Source of the DNA: FEN-33 sp963768775
GTDB taxonomy: Archaea > Thermoplasmatota > Thermoplasmata > Methanomassiliicoccales > UBA472
DNA length: 55,703 bases
Assembly: GCA_963768775.1 (NCBI GenBank)
Contig: CAVYIY010000003.1
Span: forward strand, 1-55,703
Direction: 5' to 3'
Shown: positions 1-8,852 of the stretch, piece by piece
How the letters are laid out: each line of letters starts with the position of its first letter
Numbering within the stretch: position 1 is the first letter of the stretch
The notes under the pieces: generated by a model
Seen by the model: only the letters and a program-made list of their open reading frames with translations
Databases searched by the model: none
What the model was told of the DNA's origin: nothing
Program-made: the position numbers and the translations under genes

Positions 1-370
1 AGTCCATCGCCTCTTGTATGTCCTTCGGAATGCGAAGGGGCGAGGTAGGCTGGAGCAACACCAGCAATTCTGGTCGTTTGCCTAGGATCCTTTCGGATTC
101 TTCTAAAGCGTGAAGAACCGTGTCTATCATAGGGGTTCGGTCCTCTGCCAGCTTCGACGGCCTGATGATCACTTCCGCCCCTGAGCTCTTCGAAACGTGA
201 GCAATTCCTTCTGAATCAGTGGAGACGAATAGACGGTCGATTCTCCCGCAACCAATAGCGCACTCGATCGTCCACTCTATAAGGGGCTTTCCAGCAAAGG
301 GTCTAATGTTCTTGTCTTTCACGCCTTTGCTTCCCGCCCTTGCGGGTATCAGTCCTATGGAGCAGCCCAA
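1..370 (-). CDS. neuA: CMP-sialic acid synthetase (acylneuraminate cytidylyltransferase), 3' part beyond window
   Basis: Activates a sialic acid-type nonulosonate with CTP to the CMP-sugar used by glycosyltransferases. Reading from position 370 leftwards, the protein opens with the family's CTP-binding loop (IPARAGSKGVKDKNIRPFAGKP), followed by an STDSEGIA segment and the LLQPTSPLR motif, as in NeuA/KdsB-like enzymes. About 123 codons lie in the window and the C-terminal half is cut off by the left edge. The start is taken as TTG at 370-368, with an AAGGGG ribosome-binding site just upstream; the frame has a stop 36 bases further up and no ATG. A TTAATAT box lies about 30 bases upstream. It belongs with neuB and neuC at 6.2-8.5 kb, though those read the other way. 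Confidence 0.88.
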   Translation of the reverse strand, partial: MGCSIGLIPARAGSKGVKDKNIRPFAGKPLIEWTIECAIGCGRIDRLFVSTDSEGIAHVSKSSGAEVIIRPSKLAEDRTPMIDTVLHALEESERILGKRPELLVLLQPTSPLRIPKDIQEAMD

Positions 371-693
371 GCTATCCCCTTCGGTTAAGAAACATATTGG
401 ATATTAAGCTCTTTATTGCCCAGAACAACGGGTCTTTCCCGGTAGCAACGCATGAGGTGAATCATGAGTTGATGTCTTGTCCTGGCCCTCTTACAGTTTG
501 GTCGAAGAGGGCGTTCCTCAAGAATTAAACCCTTGGTATTATATCTGGGCATTTTGGAATGGCCATCATTTGTTAAAGCGAAAGCTGTTCCATTATGACA
601 TCAAGGAAGAATTGAATTCAATTGGCATCCTATTACTCTGGTTCATCATTCCTGGTCAGAGATTACCCACTCGTTGGTTGTTCTCCTCACATA
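371..693. other. AT-rich intergenic region between neuA and the SDR gene
   Basis: No gene with a supported start, family motif or coding character is visible on either strand over these 323 bases. The left end holds the likely neuA promoter: on the minus strand a TTAATAT box at 401-407 sits about 30 bases above the TTG start. The right end is the downstream flank of the short-chain reductase gene. Confidence 0.6.
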
Positions 694-1443
694 TCACATT
701 ACTTGACAACCATCTACGCAAAGAATCTGACCGCTGACATAACTCGAAGAGTCAGAAGCAAGGAACACTGCCACCCTAGCAACATCCTCTGGCTGTCCAG
801 GTCTCCCGAGCGATATATTTGTAAGTAGCTTGGCCTTGAACTCATTCTTTAGATTGGCGGTCATTGCTGTATCAATGAAACCTGGAGCGAGCGCATTGAC
901 TCTGATGTTGTACTGTCCCAGTTCCTTTGCTGCGGACTTCGTCATCCCGATAATGAACGCTTTGCTAGCAGAATAAGCGACCTGACCAGAGTTACCATTT
1001 AGGCCTACCACAGATGACATATTGATAATACTGCCGGAATGCGCGTTCATCATCATCTTTGCCGCAGCTCTGAGACAAAGGAAGGAGCCCTTGCAGTTGA
1101 CATCGAATATTTGCTGGGACTCTTTGTCGGAGGTCATTAGCAAAAGGTTGTTGCCGACAACCCCCGCGTTGTTAACCAGGACGTCCAATCGCCCCTTATC
1201 ATCCCTGATCATATGAAAGAGGCGCTTGACATCGTTTTCGGAGGATACATCGGCTTGGATTGTCCGAACATCCTGTCCAGCTTTCGTCAATTGTTCGACC
1301 AGCTCATATGCCGGGCGTTCACTCGAATTGAAATTAAAAATGACACTGGCATCTTCCATCGCCATCGCTCTTACGGTCGCTCTGCCTATCCCCCTACTTC
1401 CGCCAGTGACCAACACCACCTTCCCCTTCAATAATCCGCTCAT
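694..1443 (-). CDS. Short-chain dehydrogenase/reductase, FabG-like
   Basis: NAD(P)H-dependent reductase of the classical SDR family, about 249 residues, the size of 3-oxoacyl-ACP reductase FabG. The Rossmann motif TGGSRGIG is near the N-terminus, NNAG follows, the catalytic Ser lies in NMSSVVG and the catalytic pair is in YSASK. The start is the ATG at 1443, which overlaps the stop of the upstream luxC-like gene in an ATGA junction; an ATG 15 bases further up is possible. As last gene of the run ACP, ligase, LuxE, LuxC, SDR it probably acts on an acyl-ACP or on the aldehyde made by LuxC. By sequence alone, reduction of a 3-oxo group and reduction of an aldehyde to an alcohol cannot be told apart. 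Confidence 0.85.
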   Translation of the reverse strand: MSGLLKGKVVLVTGGSRGIGRATVRAMAMEDASVIFNFNSSERPAYELVEQLTKAGQDVRTIQADVSSENDVKRLFHMIRDDKGRLDVLVNNAGVVGNNLLLMTSDKESQQIFDVNCKGSFLCLRAAAKMMMNAHSGSIINMSSVVGLNGNSGQVAYSASKAFIIGMTKSAAKELGQYNIRVNALAPGFIDTAMTANLKNEFKAKLLTNISLGRPGQPEDVARVAVFLASDSSSYVSGQILCVDGCQVM

Positions 1444-2712
1444 CTTATTGTCACCCACCTAACCATTCTGCTCATCGCCATCATGCCGTCCCATGGCAAG
1501 GAGAAATTATGCGCCCCGCCAGGCGAGACGATCCTTTCCACTCCTGCCGCTGTCGCTTTCTCCGCGAACCTTATCAGCTCATTCTTCTCAGAGAAGATTG
1601 CCGTGACTGCTTGGACCTTATTCGTCATCATGGCCACTACTTCGTCGAGATCTCTAACCTTCTTTACGAACAGGCACCTTCCGTACACCGGTTCTGGCAA
1701 TTCTGCGGAGATCTCCATCAGCACCGTCCACGAAAGTCCCTCAGACATCTTGATTCCATTGTGTTCATCAAGCAAGTATCGCCCTCGGGCGTTGATCACC
1801 TTCGCCATCAACGGCTCAGGCATCGGCACTTCCAGAATTCTTGGGTTCACCGAGGAAAGTGCCTCTGCCATCATATTCGATAGCACATCCAAGCTTATCC
1901 CCGCCTCCTCGAAAAAGACCACCTGCGGGGAAGAACAAGCCATCTGGTTGAACAAGACAACGTCCTGCGCCAAAGCCCTCAACTTGGTCTTCAGCCCATT
2001 ATCCTTCTGTGATCCACGGTCGATCACTGCCAAGGAATATTTAGGACCAAAGACGATTTGTTCGCACCCTTCTTTCTTTGGGAGCTGAGTGATTAGACCG
2101 ACTGCAGTCTCTCCGCCCCAAATGACCTTGCCGTCGGCAATCAGCGACATCTCTGAGGAGACTACTTCATCCCTTCCTTCGAATGTGACCACACCAATTG
2201 CTCGCAGAATATCCACGCCACGATAGGTGACGCCGTCGATTTCTACTTCGGTCCTCGCCAACAATTGGAGGATGGAGATGATGTGGTCAATATTCGCCTC
2301 AGAAGCCTTTACGAGATTTCCGTTCTTCGATAACATCCCCATGACTAGCGAGAAAAATCCTAATGTGGGTACATTGTTCGCGACCCAGTGACATATCATT
2401 CCTCGGGGTTGGGCCTTCATGAGCCCCCCATCAATCGGGAAGAAACCATCGAGTGCTTCCAACCTCCCAAACTCCTGGCGGCAAATCCGCTCGAGATTCT
2501 GCTTCCGTAGCCAGAGAGAGAGATAGCTGGCTCCTTCGAGTGACGAACACTTCTTATCTCGAGGGATGCTCCTCCCTAGAGCGTCTAGCAGTAGAATCAC
2601 CGCATTAAGCGGCATCGATTTGAACTGCTGTTGACCAATGCGCAGTGTCTTTTCAATCTCTTTGAAGTCGTCTATCTCATGATAAGAGAAATCACCGGCT
2701 AGGGAATGACAT
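1440..2712 (-). CDS. LuxC-like acyl-CoA/acyl-protein reductase, 5' end frameshifted
   Basis: Resembles the LuxC family, which reduces an activated acyl group to an aldehyde with NADPH. The clean reading frame runs from 2615 to 1440 (391 residues). It carries the LuxC active-site neighbourhood FNQMACSSPQVVFFEE, with the Cys expected to hold the acyl thioester, and the C-terminal SPGGAHNFSLPWDG segment. LuxC proteins usually start earlier. An ATG at 2712-2710, one base after the luxE stop, opens MSFPSR and then hits TGA, while the +1 frame continues without stop (DFSYHEIDDFKEI...) into the main frame. One extra base near 2690 therefore seems to break the N-terminus. Otherwise a non-ATG start would be needed. 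The 3' end overlaps the SDR start by 4 bases. Confidence 0.82.
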
Positions 2713-2713
2713 T

Positions 2714-3817
2714 TTATGATGTTCGTCCCTCCCTAAAAGTGTCTCCGCATCCACGAATCTCGGATTTCTCCACCCTGCTCTCTATCTGAAAGTATCTCCC
2801 TTTTCTCCCGCAAGGGCAATCGTCAATACCCAGCAACCGCCCCTTATCTTCTGTCAAGACCGCCTGGGAATAGTAACTGTCTCCTAAGGGACTGCAGACC
2901 TCAATCAATCCTTGTTGTCCGATGCCCAATGGTTTCATCGTCCAAAGGTCCCTAATCACTATCTGGGAGAAATCTGGGACATGCTTATGGCCATGCTCGC
3001 ATTCCACGAAGATGATTCCCGTCTGCTCGGCCATGCCATAGAAGTCATGAACATTGCTGATTGATGCACCAAACATCTCCGCTATCTCGGCTGAGAATTC
3101 TTCCCGAGAGACCTTCTCCTTTTCCATCTTCTTCCATCCGCCGCTGTGGAAGATGACTGCATCGTGATTGTCGAACCTTAGCCCGATCTCTTTCGCCTGC
3201 CTTAGGAAAATAGACCAGATGATGAAAGTGAAGCCGAAAACGAAGATTGGAGAATCCACGCTGGCAACCTTCCGCATGGCAGATTCGTCGATCGTCAACA
3301 ATCCCCCCTCCTCCTTCAGGAGATAAATCATTTCCTTGGCGTAGATGCTTAGGCCCCGTACCCCCGCCCCTCTGGCAGTCAATTCCGGCTGCGGGGAGTT
3401 GACTCCTGGATGGTCAACCAACAGCAATACTCTTCTCTTCTCTCCCAAGTAGTTCGATAGAATGGACTTGAGGGCCTTGGTCTGATTCGCAGTTGTTTTC
3501 TTATTCAATGGCACCTTGCTCGAAATGTTGGCCGTGGTGCCGCTCGACCTTATCGTTCTGAACACTTCTTCCTTCGGACAGGTTGAAAGATCGAAATCCT
3601 TGAACATCTGAACAGGCACGAATGGTATATCTTCGATCGTTTCGACCGCAGCTGGGTCTACTCCAAGCTTCTTATACATCGAGCGGATGTGTGGGTTGCT
3701 CATCGCCTTGAACAACTGAGGTTTTAGCACTCCCATCAGGAGCTTCGATTTCAGTTCATCGTTCAGTGTGTACTGCACCCTTTGCACCAAGGAATCCAAT
3801 GTGATCTCATTCTCCAT
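2714..3817 (-). CDS. LuxE-like acyl-protein synthetase
   Basis: Member of the LuxE acyl-protein synthetase family (adenylate-forming), which activates a carboxylic acid with ATP and carries it as a thioester for the LuxC reductase. The 367 residues include a Ser/Thr/Gly-rich adenylation loop (RSSGTTANISSKV) near residue 90, the HDFYGMAEQTG motif that corresponds to the adenylate-forming A5 region, and a CPCGRKGRY segment. A C-terminal Cys near residue 357 (RGCGDT) sits where bacterial LuxE holds its acyl thioester. The start ATG at 3817 overlaps the end of the upstream ligase by 11 bases, and luxC follows after one base, so the genes are very likely co-translated. A phenylacetate-CoA-ligase-like role is the main alternative. 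Confidence 0.84.
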   Translation of the reverse strand: MENEITLDSLVQRVQYTLNDELKSKLLMGVLKPQLFKAMSNPHIRSMYKKLGVDPAAVETIEDIPFVPVQMFKDFDLSTCPKEEVFRTIRSSGTTANISSKVPLNKKTTANQTKALKSILSNYLGEKRRVLLLVDHPGVNSPQPELTARGAGVRGLSIYAKEMIYLLKEEGGLLTIDESAMRKVASVDSPIFVFGFTFIIWSIFLRQAKEIGLRFDNHDAVIFHSGGWKKMEKEKVSREEFSAEIAEMFGASISNVHDFYGMAEQTGIIFVECEHGHKHVPDFSQIVIRDLWTMKPLGIGQQGLIEVCSPLGDSYYSQAVLTEDKGRLLGIDDCPCGRKGRYFQIESRVEKSEIRGCGDTFREGRTS

Positions 3818-5291
3818 TTCCCTTCCCCCCTAGAAGGGCAATAGCCATTTTCCTCAACTCCATTCTGTCCACCTTATTAGAGGCGTTCAAAGGCAGCTCT
3901 GGGATGAACAGAAGATGCTTCGGCGATTTATACGATGCCAGATCACGTTTGCACGCTTTCATTACGTTTTCTCTCAGCGATTGGTGATTCACGTTTGGAT
4001 TCGGTCGAATTATTGCAGTGACCGCTTCGCCCATGATCTCATCTGGAATCCCTAATACTATGCACTGGCCAACACCATCTATCCCGCATATACGGTTCTC
4101 GATTTCATAAGGGGAGATGCGGTAACCCGCGGATTTGATGATCTGTCGGCATCTTCCAACGATGTAGATATAGCCATCCTCGTCGACCGTTGCCAAATCA
4201 CCTGTAAAATAAGCCCCTTCCTTCAACACCGTGGCTGTTCCCTGGTCGTCCTGGTAATACCCTTGCATGACGTTCTCCCCCCTGGCCACAATTTCACCCA
4301 CCTGGCCTGGCCGCACCTCTTTCCCGTCACCGCTTAGCACTTTCAATTCCACCCCTGGAATACCTTTGCCTATGGATCCCAACTTTGTCAGGGCGAGCTC
4401 CGGTGGCAGATATGACATCCTTGCAGTGGCCTCGGTCGCTCCATACATGACAAAGAACTCCTTTTGCGGGAACGCTCGCACAATCCGCTCGATGTACGGA
4501 TTCTCAAGTTTCCCCCCGGCTTGAGTCATGTATCTCAACGATGGCATCTTCCGATCTAAAAAATCGGATTTGGATAGCAAAATTTGATAGGTGCTCGGGA
4601 CTCCAGAAAAACCCGTGCAGGAGAATCGGTCTATGTAGTTTGGAACAGCACCGAGGAAGTTCGCTTCAAACAGCACCATGCTCCCCCCTACATATAGATG
4701 GGTATGCATCAGGGATGCGCCGTAACAATAATGGAGTGGGAGGGTGACAAGTACTCGGTCGTTTGCGTTAAGATGAAGATATTGGACGATTGAGCGCGTG
4801 TTCGCCATCAAGTTCCTGTGAGATATGATCACACCTTTCTTTTCTGCAGTTGAGCCTGATGTAAAGACCACCGTGGCGACGTCGTTCGGTTCTGTATCGG
4901 GGATTTCCTCTGGGACTGCGACATAACCATCCAAAGCGTCTTCGGTAATTACATTATCGACATCATACTTCTCAGCTCGTTTCGCTTGAATGAAATAACC
5001 AGCAGGAGAAGTCCGTGACATTGTCTGTGTAAGTACCTTGGGATCGATATTTGGTTCAAGCAGTAGGGGAACGTTTCCTGATTTCATTATCGAGAGATAG
5101 GATGATATGAAAAAGTAACAATTATCCGAAAGCAGTATGAATTTCTGTCCTCGTCCATATCGCCTATACAACGCTGACGATATTCTGGTGACGTCATCTA
5201 CCAACTCACGGTAGCTATTCTCATCCTTTCCCACCAGAAACGGCGCGTCGTTGGATGCTTTTCCAGCGACCAGATAATCGACGAAGTTCAT
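3807..5291 (-). CDS. Acyl-activating AMP-dependent ligase (acyl-CoA/acyl-ACP synthetase)
   Basis: ANL-superfamily ligase of 494 residues that adenylates a carboxylic acid and transfers it to a thiol, here plausibly the phosphopantetheine arm of the ACP encoded just upstream. Visible motifs: the phosphate loop VFTSGSTAEKKGV, the YGATEA motif, the YFTGD motif, the hinge region GRCRQIIKSAGYRISPYEIE, and the C-terminal catalytic Lys in NASNKVDR. The ATG at 5291 shares one base with the ACP stop codon (TAATG). Substrate cannot be read from the sequence. The short linked order ACP, ligase, LuxE, LuxC, SDR suggests that it loads the carrier or supplies a free acid for this pathway. Confidence 0.88.
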   Translation of the reverse strand: MNFVDYLVAGKASNDAPFLVGKDENSYRELVDDVTRISSALYRRYGRGQKFILLSDNCYFFISSYLSIMKSGNVPLLLEPNIDPKVLTQTMSRTSPAGYFIQAKRAEKYDVDNVITEDALDGYVAVPEEIPDTEPNDVATVVFTSGSTAEKKGVIISHRNLMANTRSIVQYLHLNANDRVLVTLPLHYCYGASLMHTHLYVGGSMVLFEANFLGAVPNYIDRFSCTGFSGVPSTYQILLSKSDFLDRKMPSLRYMTQAGGKLENPYIERIVRAFPQKEFFVMYGATEATARMSYLPPELALTKLGSIGKGIPGVELKVLSGDGKEVRPGQVGEIVARGENVMQGYYQDDQGTATVLKEGAYFTGDLATVDEDGYIYIVGRCRQIIKSAGYRISPYEIENRICGIDGVGQCIVLGIPDEIMGEAVTAIIRPNPNVNHQSLRENVMKACKRDLASYKSPKHLLFIPELPLNASNKVDRMELRKMAIALLGGKGNGE

Positions 5292-5557
5292 TATTGTTCC
5301 TTTTGATTCACATATCGCTTAACAATCTCTCTTATCTTGCCAAGGGTGTTCATATCGATAATATCATCCACATCGAACTCCAGGTTGAACGCCTCCTCCA
5401 ATCTAGATACAATTACGAGGTGCTTCAAAGAATCCCAACTATCCATAGAATCGTATGCAATAGCGTCGTCGGCCGCAGATTCCTCTATGCCCACCTCTGA
5501 ACAAAAAATCTGAATTATCTTGGCATCAACATCGTTGCTCATACCACCAACATCCAC
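5291..5557 (-). CDS. Acyl carrier protein
   Basis: Small acidic carrier protein (88 residues from the GTG at 5557, 83 from the ATG at 5542). The attachment motif DSL lies in SMDSWDSLKHLVIV, with Ser43 as the likely phosphopantetheine site, followed by the usual EEAFNLEFDVDDI helix region. It is the first gene of the minus-strand acyl module and overlaps the ligase start by one base. ACPs are not part of ordinary archaeal lipid synthesis, so a dedicated pathway is likely. The AcpS-type transferase at 8.5-8.9 kb could activate it. TATA-like boxes at 5603-5611 and 5617-5625 on the minus strand lie at workable distances upstream. Confidence 0.88.
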   Translation of the reverse strand: MDVGGMSNDVDAKIIQIFCSEVGIEESAADDAIAYDSMDSWDSLKHLVIVSRLEEAFNLEFDVDDIIDMNTLGKIREIVKRYVNQKEQ

Positions 5558-5729
5558 TCTGACCGGGATGAATAAGATCCTCTTTGGTCACTAATGTCAC
5601 CATAAGATTAAACATCCATATAATGAAATTGCAGACCATTATTCAAATTCTAGAAAGTGTCAAACCCTTATTCGGATTCGATCCTGAGGGTACAGTATTT
5701 TAATATTGTGCTCAGGAGATTACTCAGAC
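5558..5729. promoter_or_regulatory. Divergent promoter region of the glycan island
   Basis: AT-rich spacer separating the leftward acyl module from the rightward sialic-acid genes. Minus-strand TATA candidates are ATTATATGG (5617-5625) and TTTAATCTTATG (about 5601-5611). A plus-strand candidate is TATTTTAATATT (5696-5707), about 29 bases above the ATG at 5730. Shared placement suggests that both arms can be switched together, which is inference. Confidence 0.5.
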
Positions 5730-6245
5730 ATGCAGGATGGTCAGGTTAAGAAAATTGGCAACAATGTCATCATTTATCCATTTGCTAGAATTGTCAATCC
5801 CCAGACCGTTGAAATAGGGGACAACACAAGGATAGACGACTTCGTATTCATTAACGGAGGGATCTCTACAAAAATCGGTAGATATGTGCATATCGCTTCA
5901 TTCACCAGTATTATCGGTGGGGGCAGTTTGGAGATCGGCGATTGCGCAGCACTAGCATGCGGCAGTCGGATCATCACTGGAACTAACACATATAAGACTG
6001 GAAAGCGCATGTCTGGGTCTGTGCCAATCGAGCAGCAGGATGTAGATAGGGGAAGGGTCTTGATCGGCAAGGATGCGTTCATCGGAACAAATGCCGTCGT
6101 GCTCCCGAATATCTCGATAGGTGAGGGTGCAATCATAGGGAGTGGGAGTATTGTTGTCAATAATGTTGAGCCATGGACGGTCAATTTTGGCAATCCCTGC
6201 CGGAAGATGGGAGTGAGACCGCATTTGACCGTGCCGGACCTATGA
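5730..6245 (+). CDS. Left-handed beta-helix (hexapeptide) acyltransferase
   Basis: Trimeric hexapeptide-repeat acyltransferase, about 171 residues. Isoleucine-rich repeats (IGNNVIIYPFARI, VEIGDNTRIDD, LEIGDCAALACGS) and the C-terminal coil IGKDAFIGTNAVVLPNISIGEGAIIGSGS with VNFGNPCRKMG are typical. Such enzymes acetylate sugars in nonulosonate pathways (NeuD/PglD-like). Its place next to neuB, and divergent from an ACP gene, also allows an acyl-ACP donor, which is inference. The ATG at 5730 is preferred; a TTG at 5706 is in frame and an AGGAG at 5714-5718 lies between them. neuB follows after 9 bases. Confidence 0.8.
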   Translation: MQDGQVKKIGNNVIIYPFARIVNPQTVEIGDNTRIDDFVFINGGISTKIGRYVHIASFTSIIGGGSLEIGDCAALACGSRIITGTNTYKTGKRMSGSVPIEQQDVDRGRVLIGKDAFIGTNAVVLPNISIGEGAIIGSGSIVVNNVEPWTVNFGNPCRKMGVRPHLTVPDL

Positions 6246-6254
6246 TGTGATCAT

Positions 6255-7313
6255 ATGGTATTCGCAAAGAGGTTCAAGATTGGGGACCGAACCGTTGGGG
6301 AAGGGGAAGAGACATACATCATAGCTGAGGCTGGGGTCAACCACAATGGAAACCTCAATCTCGCAAAGAGATTAGTTGACGAAGCAAAAGCGGCAAACGT
6401 AGATGCGGTCAAATTTCAAACGTGGAAAACGGAACTCGGCATATCTCGGCTAGCCCCAAAAGCAGAATATCAAAAAACTGAGACCGGAGAGACTGAGAAC
6501 CAGTATGAAATGGTGAAGCGGCTTGAGCTCTCGGACGACGATTTCCGTGAGCTTGAAGAGTATTGTCGTAAAGTCGGTGTAACCTTCCTTTCCACACCGT
6601 TCGACGAATATAGTGTGGTCCTCTTGGAATCAATGAAAGTTCCTGCGTATAAAGTATCCTCGACCGATACCACCAACCCGTTCCTATTGTCGAGGATAGC
6701 CAGTACTAAAAAGCCGATCATACTATCGACTGGAATGTCTGACATCGAACAGGTGGATTGGGCGGTCTCGTTCCTTAAAGGGAAGGGGGTGAAGGATCTC
6801 ATTCTGCTGCAGTGCACGACATCGTATCCATCCGAGTATTCAGCCCTCAACATCAGATCGATGAGCTACCTCCGAGAACGATATTCTGTGCCAGTCGGGT
6901 TCTCCGATCATAGTGCCGGAATAGTTGCCTCTATCGTTGCGGTAGGTTTGGGGGCATGCGTCATCGAGAAGCACTTCACTCTGGACAAGGATCTTCCCGG
7001 GCCGGACCACAAAGCTTCGCTGGATACAACTGAATTGAGGGAACTGGTCAAGGCGATACGTTTGGCAGAGGCGTCGCTTGGAAGTTGCGATAAAATTATA
7101 ATGAGCACAGAGATGGAGATAAGCAAGGTTGCAAGAAGAAGCATCTTCGTTTCTCAGGAGATTCTAAAAGGGACAATCATCGAGGAAGGCATGCTCAGGG
7201 CTAAGAGGCCTGGCACCGGTATACCGCCGATGCGGTTCAATGAGATTATCGGCAGAAGAGCAAAGCGCAAGATTGAGGCCGATGAAATGTTGGACTGGGA
7301 GATGTTGGAATGA
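6255..7313 (+). CDS. neuB: N-acetylneuraminate (sialic acid) synthase
   Basis: Condenses N-acetylmannosamine, or a related 2-acetamido sugar, with phosphoenolpyruvate to form a nine-carbon sialic acid. The 352 residues match the NeuB layout: a TIM barrel starting with YIIAEAGVNHNG, VKFQTWKTE, STGMSDIEQ, CTTSYPSEY, GFSDHSAG and EKHFTLDKDLPGPDH, then a C-terminal antifreeze-like SAF domain (SIFVSQEILKGTIIEEGML... RPGTGIPP). The gene overlaps neuC by 4 bases (ATGA), so both are surely co-expressed. The presence of a hydrolysing 2-epimerase next to it favours Neu5Ac or a legionaminate relative over pseudaminate. Confidence 0.93.
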   Translation: MVFAKRFKIGDRTVGEGEETYIIAEAGVNHNGNLNLAKRLVDEAKAANVDAVKFQTWKTELGISRLAPKAEYQKTETGETENQYEMVKRLELSDDDFRELEEYCRKVGVTFLSTPFDEYSVVLLESMKVPAYKVSSTDTTNPFLLSRIASTKKPIILSTGMSDIEQVDWAVSFLKGKGVKDLILLQCTTSYPSEYSALNIRSMSYLRERYSVPVGFSDHSAGIVASIVAVGLGACVIEKHFTLDKDLPGPDHKASLDTTELRELVKAIRLAEASLGSCDKIIMSTEMEISKVARRSIFVSQEILKGTIIEEGMLRAKRPGTGIPPMRFNEIIGRRAKRKIEADEMLDWEMLE

Positions 7314-8455
7314 GACGGAAAGTTATTTACATCACGGGCACGCGCGCCGATTATGGCCTAATGCGGAGCACCCTCAGAAGCATCGAGTCCACACCGGAAC
7401 TGGAACTGATTGTGGCGGTCACCGGAATGCATATAATGGCCGAGTTCGGCAAGACGTCCGCTCTAATCGAGAAAGACGGCTTCAGGACCATTGTGGCTGA
7501 TGCTAGAATTAAGGATGACTGCAAAGGTTCAATGGCTCGGTTCCTGGGAGAACTCACCATCAAGCTATCCAACATCATGGAGCGGGAAAGCCCAAATGTC
7601 ATTTTGTTGCTCGGTGATAGAGCAGAGATGCTAGCTGGAGCGATTGTCGGGACTTATATGGGCATACCTATCTTCCATATACATGGTGGGGATGTTTCCT
7701 CGACCGTCGATGAGCAAGTCCGCCATGCCATAACGAAGCTATCCAATGTTCACCTCCCTGCCACAATGGCTTCTGCAGAAAGAATCATCAAGATGGGGGA
7801 GAGCGAGGACCACGTGCTGGTCGTCGGATCACCCAGCTTGGACGAGGTCATGAACACCAAGCCCTTGACCAGGGAACAGGCGCTAAGTGAATATGGATTG
7901 GACATCAGCGAGGACTATGTCATCTTACTCCAGCACCCGGTCTCGATCGAATCAGATCTAGCCAGGGGACAAATGGAAACAACGATGGCCGTATTGAAAA
8001 GATTGGGGGTGAGGACAGTGGCGATTTATCCCAATGCAGATTCGGGTGGTCGAGGGATGATTGAGGTCATCGAGAGGGAGGGTGGGAATCCCCAGTTCAT
8101 CATCTTCAAGAGTCTTCCTCGAGAGCGTTATCTCTCCCTTCTTCTTAGCGCCAAGGCACTTATCGGCAATAGTAGCAGTGGCCTGGTTGAAGCCCCCTCG
8201 TTGGGCGTCCCCTTCATCAATATCGGGTCGAGGCAGAATGGTAGGGAACGAGGCCGAAACGTCATCGATGTTGACTACTCCGAGGAATCAATTATGAACG
8301 CTGTGACCAAAGCACTTCATGATGATAAATTCAGAAATGAGGTGTACAAGCGTTTCAATCCGTATGGTGATGGAAAAACTGGAGAGAGGATAGCCCGGAT
8401 CATTGCCAAGCTTGATCTCGACTCATCCATCACTCAAAAGAAGCTATCGTATTGA
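7310..8455 (+). CDS. neuC: UDP-N-acetylglucosamine 2-epimerase, hydrolysing
   Basis: Converts UDP-GlcNAc, or a modified form, into the 2-epimeric free sugar that NeuB uses. The 381 residues begin with ITGTRADYGLMRSTL, the hallmark of the NeuC branch, and continue with LLGDRAEMLAGA, HIHGGDVSSTVDEQVRHAITKLS and the C-terminal nucleotide site GNSSSGLVEAPSLGVPFINIGSRQNGRERG. The start ATG overlaps the neuB stop. UDP-GlcNAc may come from the GlmM/GlmU-like pair encoded at 38.8-41.3 kb. The gene ends 40 bases from the convergent AcpS gene. Confidence 0.92.
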   Translation: MRRKVIYITGTRADYGLMRSTLRSIESTPELELIVAVTGMHIMAEFGKTSALIEKDGFRTIVADARIKDDCKGSMARFLGELTIKLSNIMERESPNVILLLGDRAEMLAGAIVGTYMGIPIFHIHGGDVSSTVDEQVRHAITKLSNVHLPATMASAERIIKMGESEDHVLVVGSPSLDEVMNTKPLTREQALSEYGLDISEDYVILLQHPVSIESDLARGQMETTMAVLKRLGVRTVAIYPNADSGGRGMIEVIEREGGNPQFIIFKSLPRERYLSLLLSAKALIGNSSSGLVEAPSLGVPFINIGSRQNGRERGRNVIDVDYSEESIMNAVTKALHDDKFRNEVYKRFNPYGDGKTGERIARIIAKLDLDSSITQKKLSY

Positions 8456-8495
8456 ACCGGTCATGCCAGAACGAATCGTAATTACGCGGGTGCAC

Positions 8496-8852
8496 CTAGT
8501 CCCGCATTTCGATTAAGGCGAAAGCAATCACAAGGCCTGCATCATGGGACACACTCACCCTAATAATCATGCCATCAGGCATACCTTGGATTTCGACCAT
8601 CGGTATGCCTGAAGGTGTGTGGAGCACCTGAACCAATCTGAAGTCCAAGGGGCCGTAGCCTATCGAATACCACGCCTTGGCCACCGACTCCTTCACGCAA
8701 TATTTACTAGCCACAGACCTCGCTAAGTTTGGACTGTCAGACAACTCCAATATCTCGAGGTTGGTGAAGAACCGTCTCATAAACGGATGCTCATTCTGAA
8801 TACAATTACTGAATTTTTCCACACTTGTGATGTCGACACCCAATCCGAACAT
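8496..8852 (-). CDS. acpS: Holo-ACP synthase (AcpS-type phosphopantetheinyl transferase)
   Basis: Transfers phosphopantetheine from CoA to the Ser of an acyl carrier protein. The 118 residues from the ATG at 8852 show the AcpS signature GLGVDITSVEKF at the N-terminus, the KYCVKESVAKAW motif with the metal-binding Glu, and a VSVSHDAGLVIAFAL C-terminal strand. An upstream in-frame start at 8885 adds 11 residues that the family lacks. AcpS-type enzymes are bacterial in flavour and unusual in archaea. Its place at the edge of the island that also holds an ACP strongly suggests that it activates that carrier. Confidence 0.85.
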   Translation of the reverse strand: MFGLGVDITSVEKFSNCIQNEHPFMRRFFTNLEILELSDSPNLARSVASKYCVKESVAKAWYSIGYGPLDFRLVQVLHTPSGIPMVEIQGMPDGMIIRVSVSHDAGLVIAFALIEMRD

